Source of the DNA: Aedes albopictus
Taxonomy: Eukaryota > Arthropoda > Insecta > Diptera > Culicidae
Length of the DNA: 64,000 nt
Direction: 5' to 3'
Assembly: GCF_035046485.1 (NCBI RefSeq)
Contig: NC_085136.1
Coordinates: 298,817,080-298,881,079, forward strand
In this document: piece by piece, positions 52,396-63,760 of the stretch
Position numbering within the stretch: the first letter of the stretch is position 1
How the letters are laid out: each line of letters opens with the position of its first letter
Translations under genes and position numbers: made by a program
The notes under the pieces: generated by a model
Seen by the model: only the letters and a program-made list of their open reading frames with translations
What the model was told of the DNA's origin: nothing
The model's database searches: none

Positions 52396-54048
52396 CAGGA
52401 ATTAATCCAGTACTTCCTACAGGGACTGTTTAGGGATGCCCTTAGGAATGCCTCTAGGAATCGCTACCGGGATTTTAAGGATTCCATCTGCATTTTCTTC
52501 AGAAATTCTTCCTGGGATTCCTTAAGGAATTTCTCAAGGGATTTCTAGAGATTCCTCGGTTAATCACTACAGGCGTTCCTCTAGGATATCCTCCAGGGAT
52601 TCCTCCAAGAAATTCTGTAGGGCAAAACTCGGGAATTACTTCTGTGATTTTTTCTGGAACAACTTATTTTAAAAAATCCTCCAAAGATTCTCTCAAGAAC
52701 TCTTCTTAAGATTCCTTCAGGAATTCCTCCTTGTACTCTTTAATAATCTCCTCCAGGAACTGATTCAGTACTTCCTCCAGGAACTGTTCAGAGATTCCCT
52801 TAATAGTTTCTCTTGAAATTGCTTCTGGGATTCCTGCTAGAGTTTTTTTTTCAGAAAATCTGCTAAGGATTCATCCAGAATTACTCCAAAAGAATTCCAT
52901 TTGAGATTTTTCCAGGAATTGTTCCTGGTAGTCCACGAAATTCTTCATGAGTTCCTCTAGGAATTTTTCAGAGATTCCTCTGAGAATTTTTGCAGGGATT
53001 TCTCTAAAAATTCCCCCATGAATTCATCTAGAGATTTCTCCATAAATTCCGCCAGAAATTCCTCCAGAGATTTCTCCAGGAGTTCCTGTGGAGATTACTT
53101 CAGGAATTCCTTCAGGCATTTCGATAGGATACCCTCCAGGGATCCTACAGGATTTTTTTAGAGATTCCTCAAAAAAATCCTCCAGGGTTTCCCCAAAGCA
53201 TTCCTTCAGGATTCCTCCAGTAATTGCTTCCGGGGTTCTTCCAAGAATTCCACCAGGAACTCCTATAGAAATTTATCCAGAAAATCTTCAAGGGATTCCT
53301 TTTTATTTCAGAGCCTCTACAGGAATTCCACTAGATATTCCTCCAGGGATTCCTTCAGTAACTCCTCCAGAAATTCCTCCAAATTCTTCCAGGAGTTTCT
53401 ACTGGGAAAGCTTCAAGATTTCTTCTTGGGATTCCTTTAGAAATCCATGCAGGTATACCTCCAGGATTTCATCCAGGAATTTCTCCAGCATCTCCTCGAG
53501 GAATTCCTACAGAAATTTCTTTAGTGATTCCTCCAGGAATTTAACCAGGAAGTAAACAAGGAATTCCTTTATAAATTATGACAACAATTCATCCAGGAAT
53601 TTCTCCAGGAAATTCTTCCAGGATTTACCTTCTAGAATTTTTTCAGGAATTCCTCAAAGAATTCTTCCAGGGAATTTTTCTTTATCTGTAGAGCCTTCCA
53701 ATTCCTCCAGGAACTTCTCCAGAGATTTTTCCAGGGATTTCTCCATGAATTTCCCCAAGGATTGCCCCAGGGATTCCTCAGAAATTCCTTCGTGGATTTT
53801 TCCAGAAATTCCTCCAGAAATTTCTCTAGAAGTTCCTCCGGGAATTGCTCAGGGAATTTTTTTTAGAAATTTCTGCCAGGGTCCATCTAGATATTCCTCC
53901 AGCAATTCATCCAGTGATTGTTGCAAGAATTCCTCCAAAGATTCCTCCAGGAATTCCCAAAGGAAAATCTCCAAGAATTTCTCCAGGCATTTCTCGAGGA
54001 TTTTTATCGGCTAAAATATAAACGACTCATAAGAAAGTGATCATTCGT

Positions 54049-55064
54049 CATAAATAATTCCAAAAGTCCCAGTGAAGAAACAGGGGTGTAAGCAGTAATA
54101 AATAACAAAAGTTCCATAAACAAATAGAAAAGTGCATAAATAAATCAAAAGTTTCCATAAATAATTGATTTTTGAGCAATTAAAAACGTCAAAAATGCAA
54201 TGAATAATTCAACTGTTGCAATAAAAAAAGCCAATTTTCCCACCAAAAAACTTTGAATTTTCCATAAATAAATCCGATTTTTCCATAATAAATTGGGAAA
54301 TTCACAATAAAAAAATATCTAAAAAGCAATAAATAATTCAAAAAGTGCAATAACAAAAAAATAAATTATCAATAAATGTAAAAAAAAACGAGCAATAAAC
54401 GTAAATGCATTTTGAGCCAAAAATTACATAGACCATGCGGCGAAGCCGCATAGAGGATTGAGGAACTGAGGCGGCAGAAGGCCGCCGAAGTTTCCGATAT
54501 CCGACGCACCGCAACTGCATCGATTCGGTTCAAGGCAAACCACAGATTCAAGAATTTGCCCGGTATAATGCAAACATAGATGTTATCCCTTTTTTAGGTC
54601 CGACGAGCGATAGCGAGTTCGGACAGCAAGCAATTGCTTGGTAAATTGCAATCATAGTTACGCAAGCTTTTCAGTCGATTCAATCATATAAGTGCGATTC
54701 AGCATTTCACTGTCTCATACTTTTCTGCATTTGTTTTTCATGGGTAATTTCGTCATTTTTTATTGCATTTTTTGAATTTTTTATTGCTTTTTCGATATTT
54801 TTTTATTGCGAATTTTCTAATTTATTATGGAAAAATCGGATTTATTTATGGAAAATTCGAAGTTATTTGGTGGGAAAATTGGCTTTTTTTATTGCAACAA
54901 TTGATTTATTCATTGCATTTTTGACTTTTTTAATTGCTCAAAAATCAATTATTTATGGAAACTTTTGATTTATATATGCATTTTTCTATTTGTTTATGGA
55001 ACTTTTGTTATTTATTACTGCTTACACCCCTGTTTCTTCACTGGGACTTTTCGAATTATTTATG
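54049..55064. mobile_element. 1-kb foldback element with structured loop
   Basis: Left arm 54049-54360 and right arm about 54753-55064 are inverted copies with modest divergence; both are made of CATAAATAA-type AT-rich subrepeats and contain CAGTGAAGAAACAGGGGTGT near the tips. The 390-bp loop is different in composition and holds several exact hairpins and palindromes (54435-54451, 54462-54495, 54598-54624, 54627-54640). A deleted relative is at 34743-34885. No coding capacity. The class is unknown. Confidence 0.85.
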
Positions 55065-57150
55065 GGAAACTTTGTATTTATTATGGAACGTTTAATTGTC
55101 TGCCGATTTTTATCCAGAAATTTCTTCATGAACTCCTCTAGGAAATTCTCCAGGCAATACCCCAAGAATTTCTTCAGAAATTCCTCCAGCAATTTCTCTA
55201 GGAACTGATCCAGGAATTGCACCTGGACATCCTTCAGAAATTATGTCAGCAAATTTCTCTAGGAATTTTCCCAGAAAATCTCCTGGGGAATTTTTTCAAA
55301 AATGTTTCCATGAAATTCTCCAGGTTTACCCTCAGGAATTTTTCAGGGAATCCTCCAGGCATTTCTCTAGGAACTGCTCCTGAGATTCCTTCATGAATGG
55401 CTTCAGGGATTTCTCTAGGGATTTCTTCACTAATTTCTCCAGGGATTTTCCCAGAGATTCCTCCAGGAAATCCTTCAAAGATTCTTCCAGGGAATCCTCC
55501 AGAAGTTCCTCTAAAAATTCTTCCAGCAAATCCTCTAGGGATTTCTTAAGAATTTCTTCCAGGAAATTCACCAGGAATACCTCCAGGATTTTTTTCAGGG
55601 ATTTCTCCAGGAGTTCCTCTAGAGATTGCTATAGGGATTACTTCACAAATTTCTACTCCAGGGATTCCTTGAGGAATTCATTCGAGGATTTCTTTTGGAA
55701 TTTCTCAAAAATTTCGCAAGACATTCCTCCAAGATTTTCTCAAGGGATTTTTTCAGAAATATAAAAATTATATAATTATCCCAGAATTCCTCTGGAGATT
55801 CCTCTAGAAACTTATCCAGTAATTCTTTCAAGAATTTCTCTAGAGATTCCTCCAGAAATTTCATCATGGATTCCCACAGGAAAACCTCTAGGAATTACTC
55901 CAGGCATTCCTTCAGGATTTTATCCAGGAATTTCTCCAGGAACTCCTCCAGGAATTCCTCTATGAATTACCCCAAGATTTTCACCAGAAATTCCTCCAGG
56001 AATTTCTCCAGGAATTTCTCAAGGAATTGCTCCTGGACATCCTTCAGAAATTTGTCAGGAATTCCTCCAGGAATTTCTTCAGGGAATCCTCTAAGGATTT
56101 CTTCAGATATTCTTCTAGGAAATTCTTCAGGAATACTTTTAGGAATTTTTCAGGGATTCCTCCAGGAATTCCTCCAGAGGTTCATCCAGGTTTTGCTTCA
56201 GAGATGCCTCCAGGGATTCTCCACGAATTTCTCCAGGGATATTCCCAGAGATTCCTCCAGGGAATCCTCCAGAAATTCCTGCAAGAATTCTTCCCGGAAA
56301 TCCTCCTGGAATTTCTGAAGATTTTTTTTCAGAAATTTCTAGTGCAATTCCTCCCGGAATTCCTTTGGCGATTTCTCCAGGATTTTTCCAGGGATTTCTC
56401 TAAGAATTCATCCGAAAAATTTCTCCAGGAATTTCTCCAGGAATTCCTGCTGGGTCTCATCCAAGAATTCTTCCAGGAATTACGCCAGAAATTTGTTCAG
56501 AAATTTCTCCAGGCATTCCTCCAGGATTCTCTCTAGAGATTTTCCCAGGAAGTGCTTCAGGGATTCCATCAGAAATTCCTTCAGGGATTTCTTCCAAAAA
56601 TCCCCCAATGATTATTTCTGAAAATTCTCCAAGACTTCCTCTAGGAATTCCTCAAGAGATTTCATTTGATTTTTTTTCTAAGGATACCTCCCAGAATTCC
56701 TCCAGGAATTTCTCTAAAATTTCCTACAAGGAATCCTCCACAAATTTATCCAGGATTTCTTCTAGGATTTCCTCATGAGATCTCTTCAGATATTTCTCTA
56801 GGTAATAGTCTCATAATGTATGCAGGGATTCCTCCAAGTATACTTTTAGAAGTTCTTCCTGAGATTCCTCCGGGAATTCCTCCAGGGATTCCACAGGGCT
56901 TTCTCCATACATTCCTGTAGAAATAGCTACAGGGATTCATCCAGATGTTTCTTCAGGGATTTATCCAGGAAGTCTTCCAGGGATTGCTCCAGGAATTCCT
57001 CAAATGATTTCTTCAGAAATTCCTCTCAGGTTATCTTTAAAAAGTCATTCAGGGTTCCTTCGGAAATTTCCGAAATCTTTCTATCATATTTTCAGGGATG
57101 TACCCAAGAACTTCTCCAGGATTACCTGATGTTTTTTTTTAGTTATTTCA

Positions 57151-57737
57151 AGATTTTCATCCTCCGGCAAATAGTATTGGAAGATAATTTTCAAAGGACT
57201 TATACAGGAACCAGGAAATTCTAGGTTAGTCCTCAAAAGAGTTCGTGATTCCCAAAAGAGTTCAGCTATAATTTATCACGAATGTTTTGTAGACATTAAC
57301 AATGTGGTACCTTGTGGTATGCACATCATAAATTATTGTATTACTCTATTACGTTTAGCGTGTATGTTTACATTGAGTATCTGTCATATGTGGAGATGTT
57401 GTTATTGTTGTCTGGAGTGTGAATCGTTGTATGTAATATTGAAGTATCGGTAATAAAGTGTATACAAATAATGAATACAGTTGTTGAATAATCATTACAG
57501 AGAAAGATTCTCACAAACAACAACAAAAATCAGAGCAAAATAATGTACGACTATATAAATACCCTTAATCTTCCCGAAATTGGTCACCGCCACCAGAACC
57601 AGGCGAGCTTTTTTAACGTTTTGTACAAAGTACAACAGAGTGACTGCTGAAGGGTTAAATAATACTTTTAGAATATTATGTTATAGGTACAATTTTGCTT
57701 AGGCAACCATCAATCCCCCCAAACCCCCCCCCCCCCC
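57151..57737. other. Unassigned DNA ending in a C-run
   Basis: No gene recognised. 57715-57740 is a C-rich run (over 20 C interrupted by AAA), which abuts the RTE remnant. Confidence 0.4.
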
Positions 57738-58254
57738 CACCTAACCGAAAAGCTGGCTTCGCCCTTGCCCTCGGTAGTGCAGAGAGCCCCATTGAAAGTT
57801 TTCCATCCTGGGCGATTGCCAGTCATCTCCTTGACCTGTGTCCAGGTCAAATTTCTGTCGACTTGCTTGATTTCGTTGTTGAGGCTGCAAAGCCATGAGC
57901 CTCTGGATCTGCCTCTGCTGCGATGTCCTGGTGGGTTCCAATCTAATGCTTGCTTGCAGATTTCGTTTCCGCCCCATGCGGAGAGTGTAGCAGACTCACC
58001 TCCACTTTCGCTTCCGAATTTCTGTCGCAATCGGCTTTCCACTTTGGAGATCCAATTGTGAGGCCACCATGCACGAATATTATATATTGCAGGCATCTAT
58101 TGATGAAGAACTGCCAGCCGCTGAGGAGCGATTGGCAAGAAAATCGAGCTTGCTCTGCATATCAGAGCACCGACGAGCTAGGAGAGCAACGTCATCAGCC
58201 AGTTCGAAGTCATTTGTCATTTAGGTGCTCCACGGTAATGGGTTGTCACCCCAA

Positions 58255-59113
58255 CTAGAAAATTATATCAAGTTTATATCATATTGTGTTATGATGTTAT
58301 AATATTTTTCTTTAACTTGTACATAAACTAGATGCAGGATAATGTTAAAATAACTAAATTTGTAACAAAAAATATACTGCTCTAATCAAGAGTATAGCCT
58401 ATTCTGTTATAATCATATCAAAATTATAACAAAATGTGAACAAATCCTGAATTTTAGCCTCAGGATTACTAGTTTCTATCAAAAATTGATACAATTTTGT
58501 AGCATTACTTTTCAAATGCCGAAGACTCAAAACTCAATCATAATAAAATGAGTTATAAAACAACATTTGTAACATAATGTGATATAATTCAGTTAAAATA
58601 TTTTAAAAACAACAAGGATGCTGAACATGATTATATCACAATATATTCTAAATATCATACACTCTTAAAAAATTAGGAATTTACACGTGACGTAAACCAT
58701 TAACGTACGTGAACATTTCATGACTGAATGGCAAATTTGACTGAATTTTACATCCATCATGTAAGTTCGAGTTGATTGCACAAGATGTCAAAAAACCTAT
58801 CTGACCAGGTAGGTAGAAACAGTTTTACATTTATCAGTTGCCTCACCACTCGGTGATATGACTGAGAGGTATAGTGCGTGTCTCTCAATCAGCGGACCAG
58901 TGTTCGAATCCAGTTCATTATTTTACTTTCATATGTTTCATCTGTCGATTTGGTTTTAGCGATTTCCAGCTCGGCTTTTTGTGATAGAAGACGTAAATAT
59001 GTGTCAAACGGAGCGCTCCTTTTATGTGCATCTAAGAATACTTAAGTTTACATGATTTTTTCTAAGAGTGTAGTTTGTTAGGAATATGTTATATTTTTGT
59101 TACAATCTTCTAG
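58255..59113. mobile_element. AT-rich MITE inserted in RTE copy D
   Basis: CTAGAAAATTATATCAA at the left and the inverse of CTAGAAGATTGTAACAA at the right bound an AT-rich element rich in TTATAACA-type words. Removing it brings GLLSR and the QPITV..NDFELADD parts of the RTE protein together. It contains the nested tRNA-like MITE at 58660-59070, leaving about 450 bp of its own. Confidence 0.75.
58660..59070. mobile_element. TIR MITE carrying a tRNA-like core, copy 2
   Basis: 411 bp, ends CACTCTTAAAAAAT and the inverse of CACTCTTAGAAAAAAT, flanked by TA (58658-58659, 59071-59072). It matches copy 1 (31030-31442) throughout. The tRNA-like tract (58850-58920) has ACTGAGAGGTATAG and GTGTTCGAATCCAG. 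It is nested inside the AT-rich MITE. Confidence 0.9.
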
Positions 59114-59612
59114 TCGGGACAACAATCCACGATTTGATTCACGGTCAATCACACCTACCAGGATCTCGTCGATTACGATGAGGAACAGTAGCGGTGCTAG
59201 TATACATCCTTGCCTCACTCCAGCAACGACTCGGACAAAACACCGTTGTGCAGTACTCTGCACGAAAATGACCTGTATTGTGCTTTAATGAGGCCGATGA
59301 TTTTCTCAGAGAGACGCTTGCGCCTGAGGGCTTCCAACATGTTTCCGTGATTGAGCCGGTCGAAAGCTTTTTTGTAATCAATGAACACCAGGTAGAGGTA
59401 CTCTAGGAATTCGTTCATTTGCTCTAGGAAGATACGAAACGTGACAATATGTTCCACACAGGGTCGTCCAGCACGGAATCCTGCTTGCTGCCGTCAGAGT
59501 TGCGTCAATCTTTTCCTGTATCCGGTCAAGGATCACTTTTCAAAAGACTTTGAGAACGTTGCACAGCACCATGATGCCACTCCATATGTCCCGCTAATTA
59601 TCGTATACAGTC

Positions 59613-59690
59613 AGCTCAACAAATATTTTTGTTGTACAAGAGCAAACTTTAGCTTAAGAAACTGTTATTCAGCTAGTTCTGTTTCTTGGG
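59613..59690 (+). mobile_element. Short hairpin-bearing insertion, copy 2
   Basis: A 78-bp block (GCAAACTTTAGCTTAAGAAAC to GTTTCTTGGG) interrupts the RTE protein between KGDL and TVYDN. It is shared with 36954-37024, which proves mobility or gene conversion. TTAAGAAAC and GTTTCTT can pair. The class is unknown. Confidence 0.65.
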
Positions 59691-60189
59691 AGGTCACCCT
59701 TTATGGGTACTTTTACTAAAACACCTTGCATCCAGTCGGCCGGTAATGTCACAGTTTCCCATGTGTTGCAGAATAATTGATGCAGCAGTTGTGCAGATAT
59801 TAGGGAGGCTGCTTTGAGCATCTAAGCTGATATGCGATCGACCCCGGGTTCCTGTTTGATATCATTCTACGGATAACTGTTTCTATCTTCTGCAGTTGGG
59901 GAGCTTCGTTTTCGACACGGGTAACGCGTCGAACCCTTGGCGGATCATGCAGAGGTGTTGATGGCGTAGCCGGTACTTGAAAAAAGGTTTCCAAAGTGCT
60001 CAAACCAGCGTTTTAACTGGTCAGCAGGGTCGGTCAATAGCTAACTGTCCAGACATGTCTTTCACGGGCATCGTAGCATTCGTATTGATCCCACTAAGGC
60101 GACGTGAAACATCGTAGAGGAGACGGATGTCACCGGTGTTTGCGGCTTTCACGTCTTTGTCGACCAGGGAGTCCGCCCACGCTCTAATG

Positions 60190-61208
60190 CCGAATAGCAA
60201 CCCTGCAAAATTAGTGATCGCAGCTCATTCGATTGGTACAAGAAGGCGACGACAAGATTACCTTTGTATGGGTCCCCTCACATTGCTCAATTTATGGCAA
60301 TGAGAAGGCGGACTCTCTCGCAAAGGTGGGCGCACAGGAAGGTGAGATCTATGATAGAAGAATTTCACATGATGAATTTTTCCATTGTGTTCGCCAGAGT
60401 TCTCTTCAAAGTTGGCAAAATGATTGACGAGATGGCCAGCTGAGACGGTGGTTTTGGTTACATTCCATTATTCCTAATGTTTCTTTGCGAGTGTGGTGGT
60501 ATGGTCTGGATGTAAGTCGCAATTTCATTCGCGTAATGTCAAGACTTATGTCCAACCATTACTCGCTAGATGCGCATTTACACAGGATTAACCTCGCGTT
60601 GAGCAATGTTTGTACTAAGTGTGGTTCCGGTTATGATGACATCGACCACGTAGTTTGGCAATGCCCGGATAATGACGCCTCCAGAGCACTACTTTTGGAT
60701 ACCCTTGAGGACCGAGGTAAACAACCCTTTGTTCTTGTGAGAGATGTGTTGGGGACCCGCGATGTCACATACATATGATGTATTTTCGACTTTCTTCGTT
60801 CTGCTGGTATAAAAGTTTAACTCGCTTGTGTTTTCTTCTCCAGTTTTTTTTCTCTCTGTTTTGTCCTCTTTGTGTTACCAAGCTGCTCCTGGCCATCCGG
60901 AAGACCAAGTCCCACAACAAGTTGGTACCAACATCACAAGGCACCGAATACGGTAGCAAGATGCGATTCACCCCCGGATGAGCTACAGTGAAACCTTTGG
61001 TCCAATCCTTACCCTGTCCATCCCTCAAAATGTGACCTTCTAACCTCGAGCTGCCACGAGTACCCTGGCTTCCACCCATTACTAACAGATATCATTAAAA
61101 AGTCATCACTATGTATAGTGTATACTATTAAGTACAAAAAAAGATCTTCAGCTCCGTAAAGCGTTATACGCGATTGAGCCCCAAATAAATGAACTAGATA
61201 AAAAAAAG
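60190..61208 (+). pseudogene. I-clade non-LTR retrotransposon 3' half (copy 2)
   Basis: From 60233 the frame reads ITFVWVPSHCSIYGNEKADSL (RNase H C-terminal block with its last catalytic Asp), then WQND, a TGA where the other copy has Trp, then RDGQLRRW, FIRVMSRLMSNHYSLDAH and a CTKCGSGYDDIDHVVWQC knuckle. The frame ends near 60778. A 3' UTR of about 430 bp and an ATGAACTAGATAAAAAAA end follow. RT and the start of RNase H are missing (5' truncation). It is clearly diverged from the copy at 8514-11679 and thus a separate I-clade family. Confidence 0.85.
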
Positions 61209-62504
61209 AAGGCGACGAACGCATCGGGTGATAGGTGATGGGATATTGTTGACTTCAAATCTTATGTTTTTACAAATAAATGTAGTAATTTACATTGTCG
61301 CTACACTGATAAAACTTCCTACAAATAAAAAATATCTTATTTTCTATTCACTCAAACATCTGATCCAATTACTCCGAAGTACTCCAAGAGGAAGCCCTAC
61401 TCAAGTTGCATTCGAAGCCGATGTCACGTTCCGCTTCCAGAACCCACCAAAGTGCATACGCTTTACGACTTCAATTATAATCGTTTTTCGGGTGTACCGC
61501 CACGATTTCTAATTTTCAAATTCAGTCGACAGACACCGACTGCGACTGCGATCAACACCACGACTATGATAACACCGACCACGACAACGACGATGACTAG
61601 AAGTGTGTCTAAAAAAAGCGCTAAACTCAGCTGCGCTCGCGAAGCTCCAGAGTTCATTCACCGTGTCCCCATTTCTATTCGTTCTTTCTGTGCCGCGCCG
61701 TTCTTCCGTTCCCGCCTCGCGGTGGTACCATCAACCTCTGGTGGTCGGCATGTTCCCGCGGGGCTTGGCCGCCGCCGTAGACGACGATGGGTTCTTTCTC
61801 CATTCGTTCGTTCTTATTCGTCTCCCAGCTTGTGGCCTGGCGACCGATGGCGATCATGTATGATCGACGTACAGGTGGGGAAAGGGGGTGTCTATTCTAC
61901 CTAGGGGTATAGAGGGAGCGATCGAGGGGCCTGTCGGCTGCATGAATTTCCAAATTTCCGACGAAATTTGCTCAACTTATTAGGGCCCGCGAAGACGTCG
62001 TCGCCGGAGATTAGGACGGCGGCGACGATGAGGTTGAGGAGAGGAGAAATAGTTTAGAAGAAGAACCGCTAATGTCTGAATCTGAATCTGGTGGTTCGCC
62101 TGCTTATGATGACTGTGGCTTGTTGACGCATGAGCTAGTTGGTGAATCGAGCTATCACGGCAAACACGGGCGTCTGTTGACCCAAATTTGAAAGTTTAAT
62201 GTACTCATAAAAGTTTTTTGACCGTCTAGCTCGGCGATCAGATGGTTGCTGTTTGAGTTGAATTCCAGCGAAGTCTTTAAACTTGGCCAGCTGATGAGCT
62301 CCGTTGGATCGTCTTGTGGAAGATTAATATGTGGGCCGAAAATGAAATGTTAAATCAAAACAAATACTTTGATTGTTTGGAAAAATAATTAGTGACAAGT
62401 ATTCACGAAGTAACAACAGTCTGATTTTTATGACAATGATAATTATTATCATATAGTGTCATCTTATTTGATTTTTATGTATTCCGGTACAGATTTCATG
62501 TTTG
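61209..62504. other. Unassigned DNA with a GC-rich island
   Basis: 61450-62160 is GC-rich and non-repetitive, with ACGACGACG-type runs and overlapping frames on both strands without recognised domains. It may be a promoter or untranslated exon. 62170-62500 is AT-rich and unassigned. Confidence 0.3.
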
Positions 62505-62792
62505 GTATTTCAGAACATTGTCATAAACTTAATGAAATTTGATTTCTTATACCAACCAGATGTGTGGCGACTGGCGAACACCAAATTTGCAAGGTTGTTG
62601 TTTGGTCTTCTTGCAATATGTCCTGCCCACCTTATCTTTCCGGCTTTGACTTTGTCCACTTGCTGGATAGTGGGTTCGCCATAGTAGCATGCAGCGAGCT
62701 TGTGGTTCATTCTTCTATCCCACACTTCACCGAAGATCGTTTTCAGCATACGGCGCTCGAAATTCTGAGGGTTTGTATGTCCTACAAACCTG
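62505..62792 (-). pseudogene. RTE-like reverse transcriptase C-terminal fragment
   Basis: Minus strand: MLKTIFGEVWDRRMNHKL, GEPTIQQVDKVKAGKIRWAGHIARRPNNN. This is the region after the RT palm, comparable to FERKVLRTIY..RLRWTGHVIRM at 2407-2721 but of another subfamily. About 80 codons remain; no catalytic motifs. Confidence 0.75.
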
Positions 62793-63760
62793 TAGGAAGT
62801 TTTCCTGAAGAAATTCCTAAAGGAATCCCTGGAAAAAATCCTGGAGAATTGCTCGGTAAATTTCCTGAATAAATTTCCGAAGCAATTCCCGGAAGAATTC
62901 CCGGAGACATGTCTGGAGATATTCCCAAAGGACCCCTAAGAAAAAATCCCGGAGAAATTTCTGGAGAAATTCTTGGAGGAATTCCTGTGGATATTCCCAG
63001 AGGAATCCCTGAAGAAATTCCTATAGGTATTCATGGAGATATTCCTGGGGAAATTCTCAGTGAAATTTCCGGAGGAAATCCTGGAAAAAAATCAGGAGAA
63101 ACTCCTGGAGAGATTCTTGGAAAAATTCCAGGAGGAATTTCTGAAAAAAATCCCAGAATAATTCCTGGAGAAATCATCGAAAGAATTCCTGGAGCAAGCT
63201 CTAAAAGAATTCTCAGAGGAATTCGAGGAGAAATTTTGGGAGGATTCCCTGAACTAGGGAAATTCATAGTGGGATTTCTGGATAAATTTGTGCAGACATT
63301 CCTGGAGGAATTCCTGCAAAATCCCAGAAGAAATCCTGGGGAAATTAACGAAGGAATTCCTGGAGGAATCTCCGAAGAGATTCCTGGTGAGATTCCTGGA
63401 GAAATCTGTGAAGAATTTCCAGGAGGAATTTTAAGAGGATGTCCTAGAGAAATTCCCGGAGAATTTCCTGGAGAAATTCCTGAAAAAAAAATCCCAAAAT
63501 AAATCCTGGAAAAATTACCGAAGGAATTCTTAGAGAAATCCCCGGAGGAATTCCAGGAGAAATTCCTGGACGAATCTCTGGAGTTATTTCCGGAGAAATT
63601 TCAGGAGAATGTCCAAGAGGAATTCTCGAAGGATTTCCTGGAGAAATTCCTGGAGGAAGTCCTCGAGGAGTTCCCAGAGGAATTCTTGGAAAAATTCGCG
63701 GTGGAATTTCCACAGGGTTACCGGAAGAAATCCTCTAGAAATTCCCGGAGACATTCTCGG
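62793..63760. repeat. GGAGAAATTCCTGGAGGAATTCC-type array
   Basis: A regular GGAA-rich array, the opposite-strand orientation of the 51.9-57.1-kb array, with a 12-15-bp period. The 197-codon frame with IPGEIPGEI wording is an artefact of period and phase. It begins 10-20 bp after the RTE fragment. Confidence 0.88.

Larger units (their letters stand above)
51931..57150. repeat. Large TTCCTCCAGGAA-type low-complexity array
   Basis: About 4 kb (excluding insertions) of TTCCTCCAGGAATTTCTCCAGG-like DNA with a basic 12-15-bp period. Translations such as IPPGIPPG, SRNFSRNS or EFLQEFLQ appear in all frames and are artefacts. Interrupted by a Feilai SINE (52131-52395) and the foldback element (54005-55075). 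Far more regular than the array at 42.9-49.3 kb. Confidence 0.85.
57738..60186 (-). pseudogene. RTE-like non-LTR retrotransposon (copy D), split by insertions
   Basis: In minus-strand order: linker 60186-59800 (VKAANTGDIRLLYDVSRR, LFQVPATPSTPLHDPP). RT follows: GIMVLCN near 59570, IVTFRIFLEQMNEFLEYLY, LVFIDYKKAFDRLNH with the motif A aspartate, RVVAGVRQGCILAPLLFL, and after the insertion NDFELADDVALLARR with the catalytic DD at about 58190. The post-RT tail is GGNEICKQALDWNPPGH, RGSWLCSLNNEIKQVDR, ending at ALCTTEG near 57770. Stops and frameshifts are frequent. It differs in family from copies A and B (tail type WxGHTLR..ALDWNP). Insertions are at 58255-59113 and 59613-59690. Confidence 0.87.

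Noticed and set aside
62909..63502. 197-codon collagen-like frame (IPGEIPGEI)
   Set aside because: Product of the GGAA-type tandem array; similar frames are open on the other strand and in other arrays.
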